DNA of 64,000 bases from Caldifarciminota bacterium (GTDB taxonomy: Bacteria > Hydrothermota > Hydrothermia > UBA1063 > CAJXJZ01): contig JALSNX010000027.1 of the NCBI GenBank assembly GCA_026986775.1, forward strand, positions 62,001 through 126,000, in the 5' to 3' direction. The position numbers were made by a program, and so were the translations under genes. The notes below the pieces were generated by a model. The model saw only the letters and a list, made by a program, of their open reading frames with translations. It was not told where the DNA came from and made no database searches. Each line of letters starts with the position of its first letter. Positions within the stretch are counted from its first letter, which is position 1. Positions 27,063 through 36,987 of the stretch are shown piece after piece.

Positions 27063-29234
27063 ATGCTGTTTTTACTTCTTATGTCGTTTTTTGGAACTTC
27101 TCATGTGGCACTTGTGGAAAGAAGCGCTGCTGCCTCTTTGAATCCGGCAGGTCTGTACTTTGACCCTGCTGTGGAGTTGAAAGCCGGTCTTTATCAGGAT
27201 TCATCCTATGTTGTCGCTCTTTCTCTTATGAGAATGGGGCTTTCTGTCTTTGGGAATAACGAAGGAGTAAAGGACTTTACCATATCTGAATCCATGGGCT
27301 ACAAAAACATGGCGCTTGGGTTCTTTTATGGTAAAGATTCAAGGTATGGAATTGGGGTTATGGCAAGGCCTACAGATTTTCTCTCTCTGGGGGGTGTTAT
27401 AGACAGTAAGGATAATTTACAGGTTGGTGCTGCTTTCAATCTATTCTCAAACAAACTGTTTCTTTCAGCAGACTATATTAAAAAAGATACCGCATTTTCT
27501 ATCGGGATTGGTGCAAGGCCATTTAAGTGGATGACTGTTTTTTCCAATCTTAAAAAACGTGGTATTTCTTTGGGAGTGGACATTTACATGGGACGAATGG
27601 GGGTATCTTTTGAGGCAGATACATTAAAGTCCAACGTTGAAATCATTGTGTCAGGGCTTAATTATCCCTCTTTAGTTCCAGGAAAGCGTAAATGGATAGA
27701 GGTTGTACCACGTAGTTATAAAGAATACAGGACCAGAACTGGTTTCCTATTTTCATCTTTCAAAAAGAATTCCTTTTATGATTTCATACACTCAGTTCAG
27801 AAAGTTGTGGATGAACCCGATATAGAAGGTATATACCTTGATATGAGATTTTCGCATCTTCTTTCATATCAAAATGAGGAACTTTTAAGGGTTTTGAAAA
27901 AGGCCAAGTCAAAAGGTAAAAAGATTGTGATGTTTTCAGACATATACGGCATGTCAGAACTGCCACTCATGAACATTGCAGACAGGGTCATACTCGTGCC
28001 AGAGGGGGAGGTTATTTCTCTGGGGTTTGCATCAACAGGCATGTTCTTTAAGGGTTTTCTTGATAAAATCGGGGTAAAGGTTGAGGCGCCACGAATAGGA
28101 AAATATAAATCTGCTGTTGAACCATTTGTGAGGGAGAACTATTCTGAGCCTGCTCGCGAGCAGACTGAGGTTCTCCTTTCAGATTACTTTGATTTCATTA
28201 CAAACGCTTCCCAGCCAAAATACAACCTCAAAGAGCTACTGGATACAGGATTTTATAACAGTGACAGAGCACTAAAATATAAACTCGTGGATACGGTGCT
28301 TCATGTTGAGAAGGTGAAGGATTACATTAAAAAGTCTTTTGGCCTTAAAAAACTGAAGATGGTATCTCTGTCAAAGTATGAACGCCAAAAGGCCTATGAT
28401 TTCTCTTTTGGAAATAAAAGAGGAAACATAGCCCTTCTTGTTTTAGATGGTGATATTATACGTGGTGAGTGTTCTGAGGGTTCTCTTCCCATACCTGTTT
28501 TTGGAGGAAGACATATAGGTTCTTACACGGTCATAAGGTTACTTAACAGACTTAAAAACGATAAGAGTATAAAGGGGGTTGTCATAAGAGTTAATTCACC
28601 TGGAGGTGATGCTCTTGCTTCTGAGGAGATGTATAGTGCAGTAAAAAGTCTTGCTGAAAAGAAGCCTGTGGTTATATCCATGGCGAGTATGGCAGCATCC
28701 GGTGGGTATTACATTTCTGCTCCAGCAACCTATATAATGGCTGATAACCTGACACTCACAGGTTCCATAGGTATTTTGAACCTAAAGTTTGTTATAAGCG
28801 ATATGCTGGCAAAGATAGGTATAACAACTGAAACGGTTAAAATAGGTGAACATGCGGATGTATTTTCTCCATACAGGGAGTCAACAGTAGAGGAAAAAAG
28901 GTTCATGCAAAAAGAACTTGAATGGGGTTACAACATGTTTCTTGAAAGAGTGGCAATGGGCAGGGGACTTAAAAAGGATTCGGTTAATACAATAGGACAG
29001 GGTAGAGTCTGGAGTGGTACTAAAGGTAAAGAGATAGGACTTGTTGATGAAATAGGTGGTATACTTGATGCTATTAAAAAGTGTGCCCATTTTGCAAAGG
29101 TGAAAGAGCCCGTGGTAAAATACGTGCCCTGTATGAAAAGCAGGGGCTTTTCCTTCTTCGGTAACACGAAGGAATTTTTAAGAATTCCTCCATCGGGCCT
29201 TTACTATATTGCACCGATAATAGAGGTAAGATGA
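27063..29234 (+). CDS. sppA: SppA-type S49 protease fused to an N-terminal beta-rich domain
   Basis: Residues about 240-715 form a tandem SppA (signal-peptide peptidase, family S49). The first half carries the general-base lysine region (APRIGKYKSAVEPF) and the second the nucleophile serine in MASMAASGGYY plus VIRVNSPGGDALASEE. SppA normally cleaves leftover signal peptides from the periplasmic face. Here the N-terminal about 225 residues are different: a leader, ASLNPAGLYFDP (a PorV-like start) and repeated amphipathic strands, suggesting a partial outer-membrane-type barrel. It ends the envelope cluster, with an AGGAGG site before ATG. The fusion is uncommon as far as I know. Confidence 0.88.
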   Translation: MLFLLLMSFFGTSHVALVERSAAASLNPAGLYFDPAVELKAGLYQDSSYVVALSLMRMGLSVFGNNEGVKDFTISESMGYKNMALGFFYGKDSRYGIGVMARPTDFLSLGGVIDSKDNLQVGAAFNLFSNKLFLSADYIKKDTAFSIGIGARPFKWMTVFSNLKKRGISLGVDIYMGRMGVSFEADTLKSNVEIIVSGLNYPSLVPGKRKWIEVVPRSYKEYRTRTGFLFSSFKKNSFYDFIHSVQKVVDEPDIEGIYLDMRFSHLLSYQNEELLRVLKKAKSKGKKIVMFSDIYGMSELPLMNIADRVILVPEGEVISLGFASTGMFFKGFLDKIGVKVEAPRIGKYKSAVEPFVRENYSEPAREQTEVLLSDYFDFITNASQPKYNLKELLDTGFYNSDRALKYKLVDTVLHVEKVKDYIKKSFGLKKLKMVSLSKYERQKAYDFSFGNKRGNIALLVLDGDIIRGECSEGSLPIPVFGGRHIGSYTVIRLLNRLKNDKSIKGVVIRVNSPGGDALASEEMYSAVKSLAEKKPVVISMASMAASGGYYISAPATYIMADNLTLTGSIGILNLKFVISDMLAKIGITTETVKIGEHADVFSPYRESTVEEKRFMQKELEWGYNMFLERVAMGRGLKKDSVNTIGQGRVWSGTKGKEIGLVDEIGGILDAIKKCAHFAKVKEPVVKYVPCMKSRGFSFFGNTKEFLRIPPSGLYYIAPIIEVR

Positions 29235-29237
29235 AAC

Positions 29238-30020
29238 ATGCAGGTGTGGGATAGAATAGAGAAGATTAAGATCTACCGGGCAGATTTTCTGGAACTTGAA
29301 CTGCCACGAGAAAGTGTTGATCTGATAGTTACATCTCCTCCTTATAATGTTGGCATAGATTACAATGTACATAATGATGCCACATCGTATGAGCAGTATC
29401 TTTTATGGTCCAGAAAGTGGTTAAAAAAAGCGTTAGATGTTATAAAAGATGATGGCAGGATGTGTTTAAATATTCCTCTGGATAAAAATAAGGGTGGCCA
29501 GCAGAGCGTATATGCCGATATAACGCATATTGCTAAAGAGGTAGGATGGAAATATCATGCAACGATAATATGGAATGAAGGAAATATATCCCGCAGGACA
29601 GCGTGGGGAAGCTGGCTCTCTGCCTCTGCCCCTTATGTTATAGCACCAGTGGAGGTAATTGTGATTTTGTACAAAAAATACTGGAAGAAAAGAACAAAAG
29701 GTTTAAGTGATCTGAGCAAGGAAGAATTTGTAGAATGGACCAATGGTTTATGGACATTTTCAGGAGAAAGTAAAAAAAGGGTTGGACATCCTGCGCCCTT
29801 CCCGATGGAACTTCCTAAAAGGTGCATAAAACTGTTTTCCTACGTGGGAGATGTGGTGCTTGATCCATTTCTTGGAAGCGGTACGACTTTAATAATGGCT
29901 CATAAACTGGACAGGGTCGGTATTGGAGTTGAGATTGATGAAGAATATTTCAAATTAGCCATTGAGAGAATAGAAAAGGAATGTATAACGACCGGGAGGC
30001 TATTTGATGGAGATCAATGA
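29238..30020 (+). CDS. DNA methyltransferase, beta class (N4-cytosine or N6-adenine)
   Basis: The catalytic motif TSPPYNVG lies near the N-terminus (residue about 33) and the SAM motif LDPFLGSGTTL near the C-terminus (about 210), the order of beta-class enzymes. SPPY rather than DPPY favours N4-cytosine methylation. It has 260 aa with little room for a separate recognition domain; the middle segment (about 95-180) probably reads the site. It is only 3 nt after sppA and overlaps the nuclease by 14 nt, so the second restriction system seems to ride on the envelope transcript. Specificity is unknown. Confidence 0.88.
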   Translation: MQVWDRIEKIKIYRADFLELELPRESVDLIVTSPPYNVGIDYNVHNDATSYEQYLLWSRKWLKKALDVIKDDGRMCLNIPLDKNKGGQQSVYADITHIAKEVGWKYHATIIWNEGNISRRTAWGSWLSASAPYVIAPVEVIVILYKKYWKKRTKGLSDLSKEEFVEWTNGLWTFSGESKKRVGHPAPFPMELPKRCIKLFSYVGDVVLDPFLGSGTTLIMAHKLDRVGIGVEIDEEYFKLAIERIEKECITTGRLFDGDQ

Positions 30021-30654
30021 TATTTCAAAGTATTTGGAATCGGAGAAGGAGAGATACGTTAAAAAGAAAGTATCAGAGTATATTGAAAAGGGATTTAACC
30101 GAAATCAAGCAGTGAATAAGGCCAATCAATCGTGGAGAACCTATATTGGTTCACGCATACAAAATGTGATACTCAAATTAATTGAGAGCAGACTAAAGAA
30201 AAGTGGTCTTAAAGTTACAAGTGATAGAGCGTTATCCAGGAAAAAACTTCCATCTAAACTTGAACTTGTCAAAAGGTTGCTGGTCATTGACTATGGTAAA
30301 TACCTGTTTTTACCAGATGCTGACATTGTAGTGTACAAAAAAGATAAAAATAAGGTGAGGGTTCTGGCTGTAATTTCAGTTAAAAATTCTTTCAGGGAGA
30401 GGGGTTTTGAGACAACATACTGGAAACTTAAATTTAAAGAATCTCCTGTGACGTCACATATAAAGGTATATCTTGCCACTCCTGATAAAGATGGAGAGAT
30501 TTCTTATATAGCACCACGAAAGCGGCCAAAGAAAATGAGAGTAATCCTTGAGTATGAGTTGGATGGAATTTATTTTCTGAAGGAAGACTTTGAGAAAACA
30601 GAAAAAGCAAAGCATTTTTCTGAAATAGTGGAAGATATATTGAAACTCGTATGA
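30007..30654 (+). CDS. Probable type II restriction endonuclease partner
   Basis: A PD-(D/E)xK-like core can be seen: FLPDADIVVYKK near residue 100, followed by AVISVKNSFRER near residue 122, like the SxKxSxRER pattern of several type II enzymes (DpnII, BsaWI groups). The N-terminus is helical and basic. It has 215 aa. ATG 30007 has GGGAGG 7 nt upstream and overlaps the methyltransferase. The position directly after a methyltransferase supports a restriction role. I cannot name the family or the target. Confidence 0.75.
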   Translation: MEINDISKYLESEKERYVKKKVSEYIEKGFNRNQAVNKANQSWRTYIGSRIQNVILKLIESRLKKSGLKVTSDRALSRKKLPSKLELVKRLLVIDYGKYLFLPDADIVVYKKDKNKVRVLAVISVKNSFRERGFETTYWKLKFKESPVTSHIKVYLATPDKDGEISYIAPRKRPKKMRVILEYELDGIYFLKEDFEKTEKAKHFSEIVEDILKLV

Positions 30655-31091
30655 AAAAAGTTTACATGGTTTCAGCCTGTCTTCTCGGTTTATCCACACG
30701 ATACGATGGGAAAAGCAAGAAAAATGAAAAGGTTGTGAGACTGTGTGAAGACAATATCTGTGTGCCATTCTGCCCTGAGCAACTTGGCGGTCTTCCCACA
30801 CCAAGGCCTCCATGTTATTTTATAGGCGGTGATGGAAACGATGTGCTTTTAGGCAGGGCAAAAATAGTGGAAAAGGAAAGCAAAAAAGATAGAACCTTGA
30901 ATTTTCTGAAAGGTGCAAGAGAGGCTCTTTTTATGGCTCAGGTTGTAAAACCCCATGTCATTATCTTAAAGGATAAAAGTCCGTCATGTGGAGTCAACAC
31001 CGTTGACATTGAGGGTAAAAAGGTAAAAGGTTGTGGTGTAACCTGTGCACTCTTAAAAAAAGAAGGATATGAGGTAAAAAGCTATGGATGA
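30651..31091 (+). CDS. DUF523 family protein
   Basis: It carries the DUF523 signature: VSACLLGLSTRYDGKSK at the start, VPFCPEQLGGLPTPRPP, LKDKSPSCGV and GVTCALLKKEGYEV. Several conserved cysteines suggest metal or cluster binding. The biochemical function of the family is not established. It has 146 aa and is coupled on both sides (ATGA overlap with the nuclease, 8 nt overlap with the thioesterase). Confidence 0.9.
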   Translation: MKKVYMVSACLLGLSTRYDGKSKKNEKVVRLCEDNICVPFCPEQLGGLPTPRPPCYFIGGDGNDVLLGRAKIVEKESKKDRTLNFLKGAREALFMAQVVKPHVIILKDKSPSCGVNTVDIEGKKVKGCGVTCALLKKEGYEVKSYG

Positions 31092-31485
31092 GGTTATAAG
31101 AGACGATAACTACTGTTTTGCCTGTGGAAAGGACAATCCCATAGGCCTTAAACTTGATATTAAGGCAAAGGGAGGTAAAGCAAAAATAGAGGGCTACGTT
31201 ATAAAGAAAGAATACCAGGGGTATGCGGGTATAACACACGGGGGTATATTGTCGCTTATTCTTGACGAAATTCAGGTTTATGCGGCTTTCGGAATGGGGT
31301 ATAAGACTGTTACAGCAAAAATTGAAGTCCGCTTTTTGAAACCAGTCAAAACAGGTGTTCCCATAGATGCAGAGGCAGGGGTAATAAGCGTTAAAAAGGG
31401 TGTATGGATAGAAACGGAAGGTAAGATTTATCAGGAGGGTGTTTTAAAGGTTAAGTCAACGGCTCTTTTAAAGGTAGTGCCCTGA
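31084..31485 (+). CDS. PaaI-like hotdog-fold thioesterase
   Basis: It has 133 aa with a CFACGKDNPIGLKLD start typical of this subgroup, the hotdog helix YAGITHGGILSLILDEI (HGG motif), and RFLKPVKTGVPI. Members hydrolyse acyl-CoA thioesters, often for detoxification. The substrate is unknown. It is the last gene before a promoter for the tig operon. Confidence 0.88.
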   Translation: MDEVIRDDNYCFACGKDNPIGLKLDIKAKGGKAKIEGYVIKKEYQGYAGITHGGILSLILDEIQVYAAFGMGYKTVTAKIEVRFLKPVKTGVPIDAEAGVISVKKGVWIETEGKIYQEGVLKVKSTALLKVVP

Positions 31486-31527
31486 TTGCATTTGTAATTA
31501 TAGCACAATTATTTAGGATTTTTGAGT

Positions 31528-31556
31528 TTGATTGTCCCTTTTAGAGAATTTATAAT
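31528..31556 (+). promoter_or_regulatory. Promoter of the tig-clpP-clpX-lon-hflX operon
   Basis: TTGATT at 31528-31533, a 17 nt spacer and TATAAT at 31551-31556. A leader of about 38 nt with GGAGG precedes ATG 31601. No CIRCE-type inverted repeat or other heat-shock operator is visible. Confidence 0.6.
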
Positions 31557-31600
31557 TTACACCTCACATAAAAGTAAAAACGGGAAAATTGGAGGTTTAA

Positions 31601-32839
31601 ATGGGAAAGAAGATTATAAAGGCACCGAACCTTAAAGCAAAGAGGGAAATTACAGTCACAGTGCTACCAGAAGACATAGAAGCACTTAAAGATGAAATAA
31701 CTAAAATATACAGAAAGAAAGCGAAGGTGAAGGGATTTCGCCCGGGGAAGGCTCCCATGTCAGTTGTTTATAAATTATACGAAAATGAAATCATTGAAGA
31801 TGCAAAGGAAGAGGCCATAAGAAAAAGGGTTCTCGGTGAAGTGGAAAAAACTCAGGAGGATGTTGTCTCCCAGATTTACATTAAAGAACAGAAGGAAAAT
31901 GAGGATGGGAGCATTACGGTTGTCTGTGAATATGACGTTATGCCCACATTTGATATGCCCAACCTGTCACAGATAAAGGTAGAAAAGAGGATAAAAAAGG
32001 TTCTTGAATCCGATATTGACGAAGAAGTGGAAAAATTGAGAAAGCAATTTGCAAAATATGTACCAGTTGATGAAAAAGCACAGGAAGGCCTTTATCTTCT
32101 GGTTAATTACGAGGATAGACTTGATGGTAAACTTATTAAGAAACAGGATAAGGGTCTCTTGCATTTAAAATGGGATGAAATGAATCCAGACCTTTTTGAA
32201 CTATTTGTTGACAAAGGTAAAGGTGATACGGTTGTATTTGAACAGGAAGTAGATCTTAAGGACGGGAAAAAGGCAAAACTGGTGAGAAAATATGAAATAG
32301 TAGAGGTTCTTAAAGAAGAACTTCCAGAACTCAATGATGAATTTGCCAGGACCCTTGAATTTGAAAATCTTGAGAAACTCAGAGAGGAGATAGCAGAAAG
32401 ACTCAGGAAATCCAATGAAAGCAAAGCCGAAGATGACCTTGAGTGGACTATAATTAAAGAGATTTACGAAAGGATAAACTTTGAACTACCTGAAAGTATG
32501 GTGAGAAACAGTTATGTTTTTACCCTGCGGTCAATGGGATATGAGAAAGAACCTGAGGATGAAAATTTGAGGCAGGCCATTTACAAACTGGCTGAAGACC
32601 TTGTAAAGAGGGAGATTATTCTGGATAGGTTTGCGGACATTGAAGGCATTGAAATACAGGATGAAGAGTTGAAAGAGGAGATTGAAAAGAGAGCGAAGGA
32701 ATATAACATGTCACCTGAAAAGTATAAAAGAGAACTTAAAAAAAGAGGCGAACTTGATGGTCTTAAAAACGTTATGAGAAGAAGAAAGGCCATGGAGATG
32801 ATTAAAAAACTGGTCAATGTGGAGGTGATTTTAGAATGA
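31601..32839 (+). CDS. tig: Trigger factor
   Basis: Trigger factor is the ribosome-bound chaperone and prolyl isomerase that meets nascent chains. The ribosome-binding signature [13 protein letters not shown] is at residue about 46, the middle isomerase-like domain at about 150-240 and the C-terminal helical arms beyond. At 412 aa it is slightly shorter than E. coli's 432. GGAGG lies 8 nt before ATG. It starts a tightly overlapped proteostasis operon and overlaps clpP by 4 nt. Confidence 0.95.
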   Translation: MGKKIIKAPNLKAKREITVTVLPEDIEALKDEITKIYRKKAKVKGFRPGKAPMSVVYKLYENEIIEDAKEEAIRKRVLGEVEKTQEDVVSQIYIKEQKENEDGSITVVCEYDVMPTFDMPNLSQIKVEKRIKKVLESDIDEEVEKLRKQFAKYVPVDEKAQEGLYLLVNYEDRLDGKLIKKQDKGLLHLKWDEMNPDLFELFVDKGKGDTVVFEQEVDLKDGKKAKLVRKYEIVEVLKEELPELNDEFARTLEFENLEKLREEIAERLRKSNESKAEDDLEWTIIKEIYERINFELPESMVRNSYVFTLRSMGYEKEPEDENLRQAIYKLAEDLVKREIILDRFADIEGIEIQDEELKEEIEKRAKEYNMSPEKYKRELKKRGELDGLKNVMRRRKAMEMIKKLVNVEVILE

Positions 32840-33480
32840 GTAAAGACAGGAAAATAGATGAAATAATTTCTCAGTACGTTCCCATAGTTATTGAACAGAC
32901 AGGAAGAGGGGAACGTGCCTATGATATTTATTCAAGACTCTTAAAGGACAGAATAGTTTTCATAGGGTCTGCAATAAATGACTATGTTGCCAATCTTGTA
33001 ACAGCACAACTTCTATTTTTAGAGGCAGAAGACCCAGAAAGAGATATATTTCTGTATATCAATTCTCCCGGGGGCTCTGTAACGGCTGGACTTGCAATTT
33101 ACGATACCATTCAGTATATCTCTCCCGATGTATCCACAATCTGTATTGGGATGGCTGCATCTATGGGTGCAGTGCTTCTTGCTGCCGGAGCCAGAGGGAA
33201 AAGATATTCTTTACCACATTCAAGAGTTATGATACATCAACCATGGGGTGGTGTTCAGGGGCAGGCCATTGATATAAAGATTCACGCTGAAGAGATTATG
33301 AGAATAAGGAAGATGTTGAATGAAATACTCGCACATCATACAGGTAATCCTATAGAGAGAATAGAGAAGGATACAGACAGAGAGTTTTTCATGTCAGCAG
33401 AGGAGGCAAAAGAATACGGAATTATTGACCAGATAATAGTATCAAGGAAGGGAAGAGGCAATGCCAAGAAAGAAGAGTGA
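32836..33480 (+). CDS. clpP: ATP-dependent Clp protease proteolytic subunit
   Basis: ClpP is the serine peptidase that forms the chamber of ClpXP. The catalytic triad is visible: Ser in [14 protein letters not shown], His in [11 protein letters not shown], Asp in the [11 protein letters not shown] segment. The start [22 protein letters not shown] is typical. The length is 214 aa. It overlaps tig by 4 nt and clpX by 20 nt, so its partner unfoldase is made from the same message. Confidence 0.98.
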   Translation: MSKDRKIDEIISQYVPIVIEQTGRGERAYDIYSRLLKDRIVFIGSAINDYVANLVTAQLLFLEAEDPERDIFLYINSPGGSVTAGLAIYDTIQYISPDVSTICIGMAASMGAVLLAAGARGKRYSLPHSRVMIHQPWGGVQGQAIDIKIHAEEIMRIRKMLNEILAHHTGNPIERIEKDTDREFFMSAEEAKEYGIIDQIIVSRKGRGNAKKEE

Positions 33481-34696
33481 GCCTGTCTGCTCCTTCTGTG
33501 GAAGGCCAGCAGGTCAGGTAAAGAGGCTGATAAGTGGTATTAACGCTTATATTTGTGATGATTGCATAAAACTTGCCTACAATATAATAAGTGAGGAAGA
33601 GGATACGAGGAAGAGGTTCAGAACATTCCATCTTCCCACTCCAGAAGAAATCAAGGATTTTCTTGACCAGTACATTGTGGGTCAGGATAGGGCAAAAAAA
33701 GCCATAGCAGTTGCTGTTTACAATCATTATAAACGTCTTAAATATCCTCAGAAGGACATAGAACTTGAAAAAAGCAATGTGATGCTTATTGGACCCACGG
33801 GGTCTGGAAAAACGCTCATAGCAAGAACCCTTGCAAAGCTTCTTGATGTGCCCTTTGCCATATACGATGTAACATCTCTCACTGAAGCAGGTTATGTGGG
33901 TGAAGATGTGGAAAACATCTTCTTAAGGCTTCTTCAGGCAGCAGATTTTGACCTTGAACGGGCACAGATGGGTATTATATATCTTGATGAGATAGACAAA
34001 ATTGCCAAGGTGCATGGTGATAATCCATCAATTACAAGGGATGTGTCAGGTGAGGGGGTGCAGCAGGCTCTCTTAAAAGCGCTTGAGGCGAATGTTGTTA
34101 ATGTTCCTCCGAAGGGTGGCAGGAAACACCCTGAGCAGGAGTTTATAAGGTTTAATACCCGTGATGTGCTCTTCATAATGGGAGGAGCCTTTGTTGGGCT
34201 TGAGAATATTATTAGAGAGAGGCTTGGAAAGAGGGCTGTTGGTTTCTTAAGTGAAGATGATAAAAAGGATAAAAAAGATTCCAATATTTTAAAGTACGTT
34301 GAGCCACAGGACATTGTAAGATATGGTTTTATCCCTGAATTTGTTGGAAGGGTGCCTGTAATAGCCACGCTGGACCCTCTTGGAATAGATGACCTTGTGC
34401 GTATTCTTACAGAGCCAAAGAATGCTATTGTCAAACAGTTTAGAAAGTATTTTGAGATGGAAGGCGTGGAATTAGTTATTGAAAAGTCAGCGCTTGAGAA
34501 GATTGCAGAGATAGCAATGAAAAGGGGGACAGGAGCAAGAGGGTTAAGGGCAATTCTTGAGAATGCCCTGCTTGATATAATGTTTAAACTCCCTTCCATG
34601 AAGGATGTAAAGAAGATTATTGTGGATGATAGAGTAATTACAGAGAATGCATTGCCATTGACTGTAAAGAGAGATATTAAGAAGAAGGCAAAATGA
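33461..34696 (+). CDS. clpX: ATP-dependent Clp protease ATP-binding subunit ClpX
   Basis: ClpX unfolds tagged substrates and feeds ClpP. The N-terminal C4 zinc finger has Cys10, Cys13, Cys32 and Cys35. Walker [12 protein letters not shown], Walker [11 protein letters not shown], the pore loop GYVGEDVE and the [14 protein letters not shown] sensor region are present. The ClpP-docking loop differs slightly: around 310 aa the usual IGF tripeptide is not obvious in the visible RYGFIPEF area. Length 411 aa. Confidence 0.98.
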   Translation: MPRKKSEPVCSFCGRPAGQVKRLISGINAYICDDCIKLAYNIISEEEDTRKRFRTFHLPTPEEIKDFLDQYIVGQDRAKKAIAVAVYNHYKRLKYPQKDIELEKSNVMLIGPTGSGKTLIARTLAKLLDVPFAIYDVTSLTEAGYVGEDVENIFLRLLQAADFDLERAQMGIIYLDEIDKIAKVHGDNPSITRDVSGEGVQQALLKALEANVVNVPPKGGRKHPEQEFIRFNTRDVLFIMGGAFVGLENIIRERLGKRAVGFLSEDDKKDKKDSNILKYVEPQDIVRYGFIPEFVGRVPVIATLDPLGIDDLVRILTEPKNAIVKQFRKYFEMEGVELVIEKSALEKIAEIAMKRGTGARGLRAILENALLDIMFKLPSMKDVKKIIVDDRVITENALPLTVKRDIKKKAK

Positions 34697-36987
34697 ACAG
34701 GATAAAGACATACCCCGTAATAGTTGTTAGGGAAATGGTCCTGTTTCCAAAGCAGGTCCAGCATATAGTAATAGCAAGACCATTTTCTCTGAAAGCGGCA
34801 AGAGAGGCACTTTCTACCACGCAGGAGGTGGTGTTAATAACGCAGAAAGAGGCTGAAGTTGAGTTGCCGCAGACAGAAGACCTCTATGATGTTGCCACCA
34901 CAGGCCGTTTTATCCACTATTCCACTCCTTCTGATGGAAGTATAAGGGGATTAATATTGGGCGAACACAGGCTTAAAATACATCGTGTTTTTGTAGATGA
35001 AGATGGTATTTTTCGGGTAGAGGGTGAGATTGATGACCCTGTTATTGTGAACCCTGATGAGGTTAAAGCGAAGATGCGTATTTTCCGTGATTACATAGAA
35101 AAATTCCGTGAAAACGTCAGTCCTACATCCATTCTGGATAGGTTTAATGAGGAAGAACCACTTGTTCCCATAGGTGAAGTGCTTCTCCTTCTACCACTTA
35201 AAACAGAAGAGAGGATAAAACTGCTTAAAATTGACACTGTTGATGAACTTCTGGATAAAACAATAGAACTTTTGGTTACTGAACTTGAACTCAATAAAAT
35301 AAGGCTCAATATAGAAAAGCGGGTTCGTGAAAACATAGAGAAAAATCAGAAACAATTTTATCTTCGGGAAAAACTGAAGGAAATACAGAAGGAACTGGGC
35401 GAGGAAGAAAGTGAAGTTTTCACTCTGGAGGAAAAAATAAAAAAGGCCAGACTTCCGAAAGAGGTCAGGAAAAAGGCTCTTGATGAACTTTCAAGACTCA
35501 GGATTCTTCCTCCCATGTCCCCGGAGTACGGTGTTACAAGGACATATCTTGATTGGCTTTTAACGTTGCCATGGAATAAGAGGTCAAGGGACAATCTTGA
35601 TATCAAACATGCAAGAGAGGTTCTGGACAGTGATCACTTTGGTCTTGATGAGCAAAAAGAGAGGATACTGGAGTATCTTTCTGTATTTAAACTTAGAAAA
35701 AAAACTAAAGGTGAGGTCATATGTTTTGTGGGGCCGCCGGGCTCAGGCAAAACCTCTCTGGCAAAGTCAATAGCAAGAGCACTTGGAAGAAAGTTTGTCC
35801 GCATTTCTCTTGGGGGGCTTCACGACGAATCTGAAATAAGAGGACACAGGAAAACCTATGTAGGTGCGATGCCCGGTAAGATTATTCAAAAGATAAAAAA
35901 GGCTGGCACAAAGAACCCGGTGTTTTTACTTGATGAAATTGATAAGGTGGGGAAAGACTGGCGGGGTGACCCATACGCAGCCTTAATGGAAGTGCTTGAC
36001 CCTGAACAGAACAATGCATTCCAGGACAATTATCTTGAGGTGGACTTTGACCTTTCCGAGGTTATTTTCATTACAACTGCCAACACAGTTTACACCATAC
36101 CAAAGCCACTGCTTGATAGAATGGAGGTGATAAGGCTTAAGGGATATCTTGATTTTGAAAAACTAAATATAGCAAAGAGGCATCTTATCCCTCGTGAGAT
36201 TAAGGCTATGGGGTTACCTGAAGATACTGTCACTTTTGAAGATGAGGCAATTATGGATATCATAAGGTCATATACAAGAGAGGCAGGTGTGAGAGAACTG
36301 GAGAGGCAGATAAAGAGGATACTGCGTAAAGTGGCAAGGAGATACGTTGAAAAGGGAGAAAAAACAGTTGTAAGACGCGGTAATCTTAAAGAGTTTCTTG
36401 GTATACCAAAGTATAGAAATAAACTTGCCATTTTAGAACTGCCTGTTGGAGTTGCGTATGGTCTTGCATGGACAGAATACGGTGGAGAAATTCTCAGTGT
36501 AGAATCAAGAAAAATGAAGGGTAAAGGTACACTGGAACTTACCGGACAGTTGGGGGATGTTATGCGGGAATCTGCAAAAACCGCCTTAAGCTATATAAGA
36601 AGCAACCATGAAATGTTTGGGCTTGAACATGACTTTTATGAGAAAATAGATATTCATATCCACATTCCTGAAGGTGCCATACCCAAAGATGGGCCTTCTG
36701 CTGGAGTAGCACTTCTTGCCTCAATGCTCTCAACTCTCACAGGGCGTAAGATAAAGGGAGATATAGCCATGACAGGTGAAATCACACTTTCTGGGAGGAT
36801 TCTTCCTGTTGGCGGACTTGATGAAAAATGTCTTGCTGCAAAAAGAGGGGGAATTAAGGAAATAATAGTTCCAAAGGAAAACGAAAGAGAGATAGATGAG
36901 ATGAGCAAAGAGATAAAAGAGGGATTAAAGTTTCATCTTGTAGAAACCCTTGATGAGTTTGTGAATATAGTTTTCCCGCATTCTTGA
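34693..36987 (+). CDS. lon: ATP-dependent protease Lon
   Basis: Lon degrades misfolded and regulatory proteins. The N-terminal LON domain (from [19 protein letters not shown]) is followed by a coiled coil, the AAA+ module (Walker [42 protein letters not shown]) and the protease domain with the serine in [12 protein letters not shown] and lysine in the later [12 protein letters not shown] segment. 764 aa, normal bacterial LonA. It overlaps clpX by 4 nt and hflX by 1 nt. Confidence 0.98.
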   Translation: MNRIKTYPVIVVREMVLFPKQVQHIVIARPFSLKAAREALSTTQEVVLITQKEAEVELPQTEDLYDVATTGRFIHYSTPSDGSIRGLILGEHRLKIHRVFVDEDGIFRVEGEIDDPVIVNPDEVKAKMRIFRDYIEKFRENVSPTSILDRFNEEEPLVPIGEVLLLLPLKTEERIKLLKIDTVDELLDKTIELLVTELELNKIRLNIEKRVRENIEKNQKQFYLREKLKEIQKELGEEESEVFTLEEKIKKARLPKEVRKKALDELSRLRILPPMSPEYGVTRTYLDWLLTLPWNKRSRDNLDIKHAREVLDSDHFGLDEQKERILEYLSVFKLRKKTKGEVICFVGPPGSGKTSLAKSIARALGRKFVRISLGGLHDESEIRGHRKTYVGAMPGKIIQKIKKAGTKNPVFLLDEIDKVGKDWRGDPYAALMEVLDPEQNNAFQDNYLEVDFDLSEVIFITTANTVYTIPKPLLDRMEVIRLKGYLDFEKLNIAKRHLIPREIKAMGLPEDTVTFEDEAIMDIIRSYTREAGVRELERQIKRILRKVARRYVEKGEKTVVRRGNLKEFLGIPKYRNKLAILELPVGVAYGLAWTEYGGEILSVESRKMKGKGTLELTGQLGDVMRESAKTALSYIRSNHEMFGLEHDFYEKIDIHIHIPEGAIPKDGPSAGVALLASMLSTLTGRKIKGDIAMTGEITLSGRILPVGGLDEKCLAAKRGGIKEIIVPKENEREIDEMSKEIKEGLKFHLVETLDEFVNIVFPHS

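Noticed and set aside
30680-30700. Perfect TTATCCACA DnaA box
   Set aside because: A single copy inside the DUF523 coding sequence, most likely chance.
33934-34764. 276-codon minus-strand open frame opposite clpX and lon
   Set aside because: ClpX and Lon are unambiguous in the other strand; no start signal or domain.
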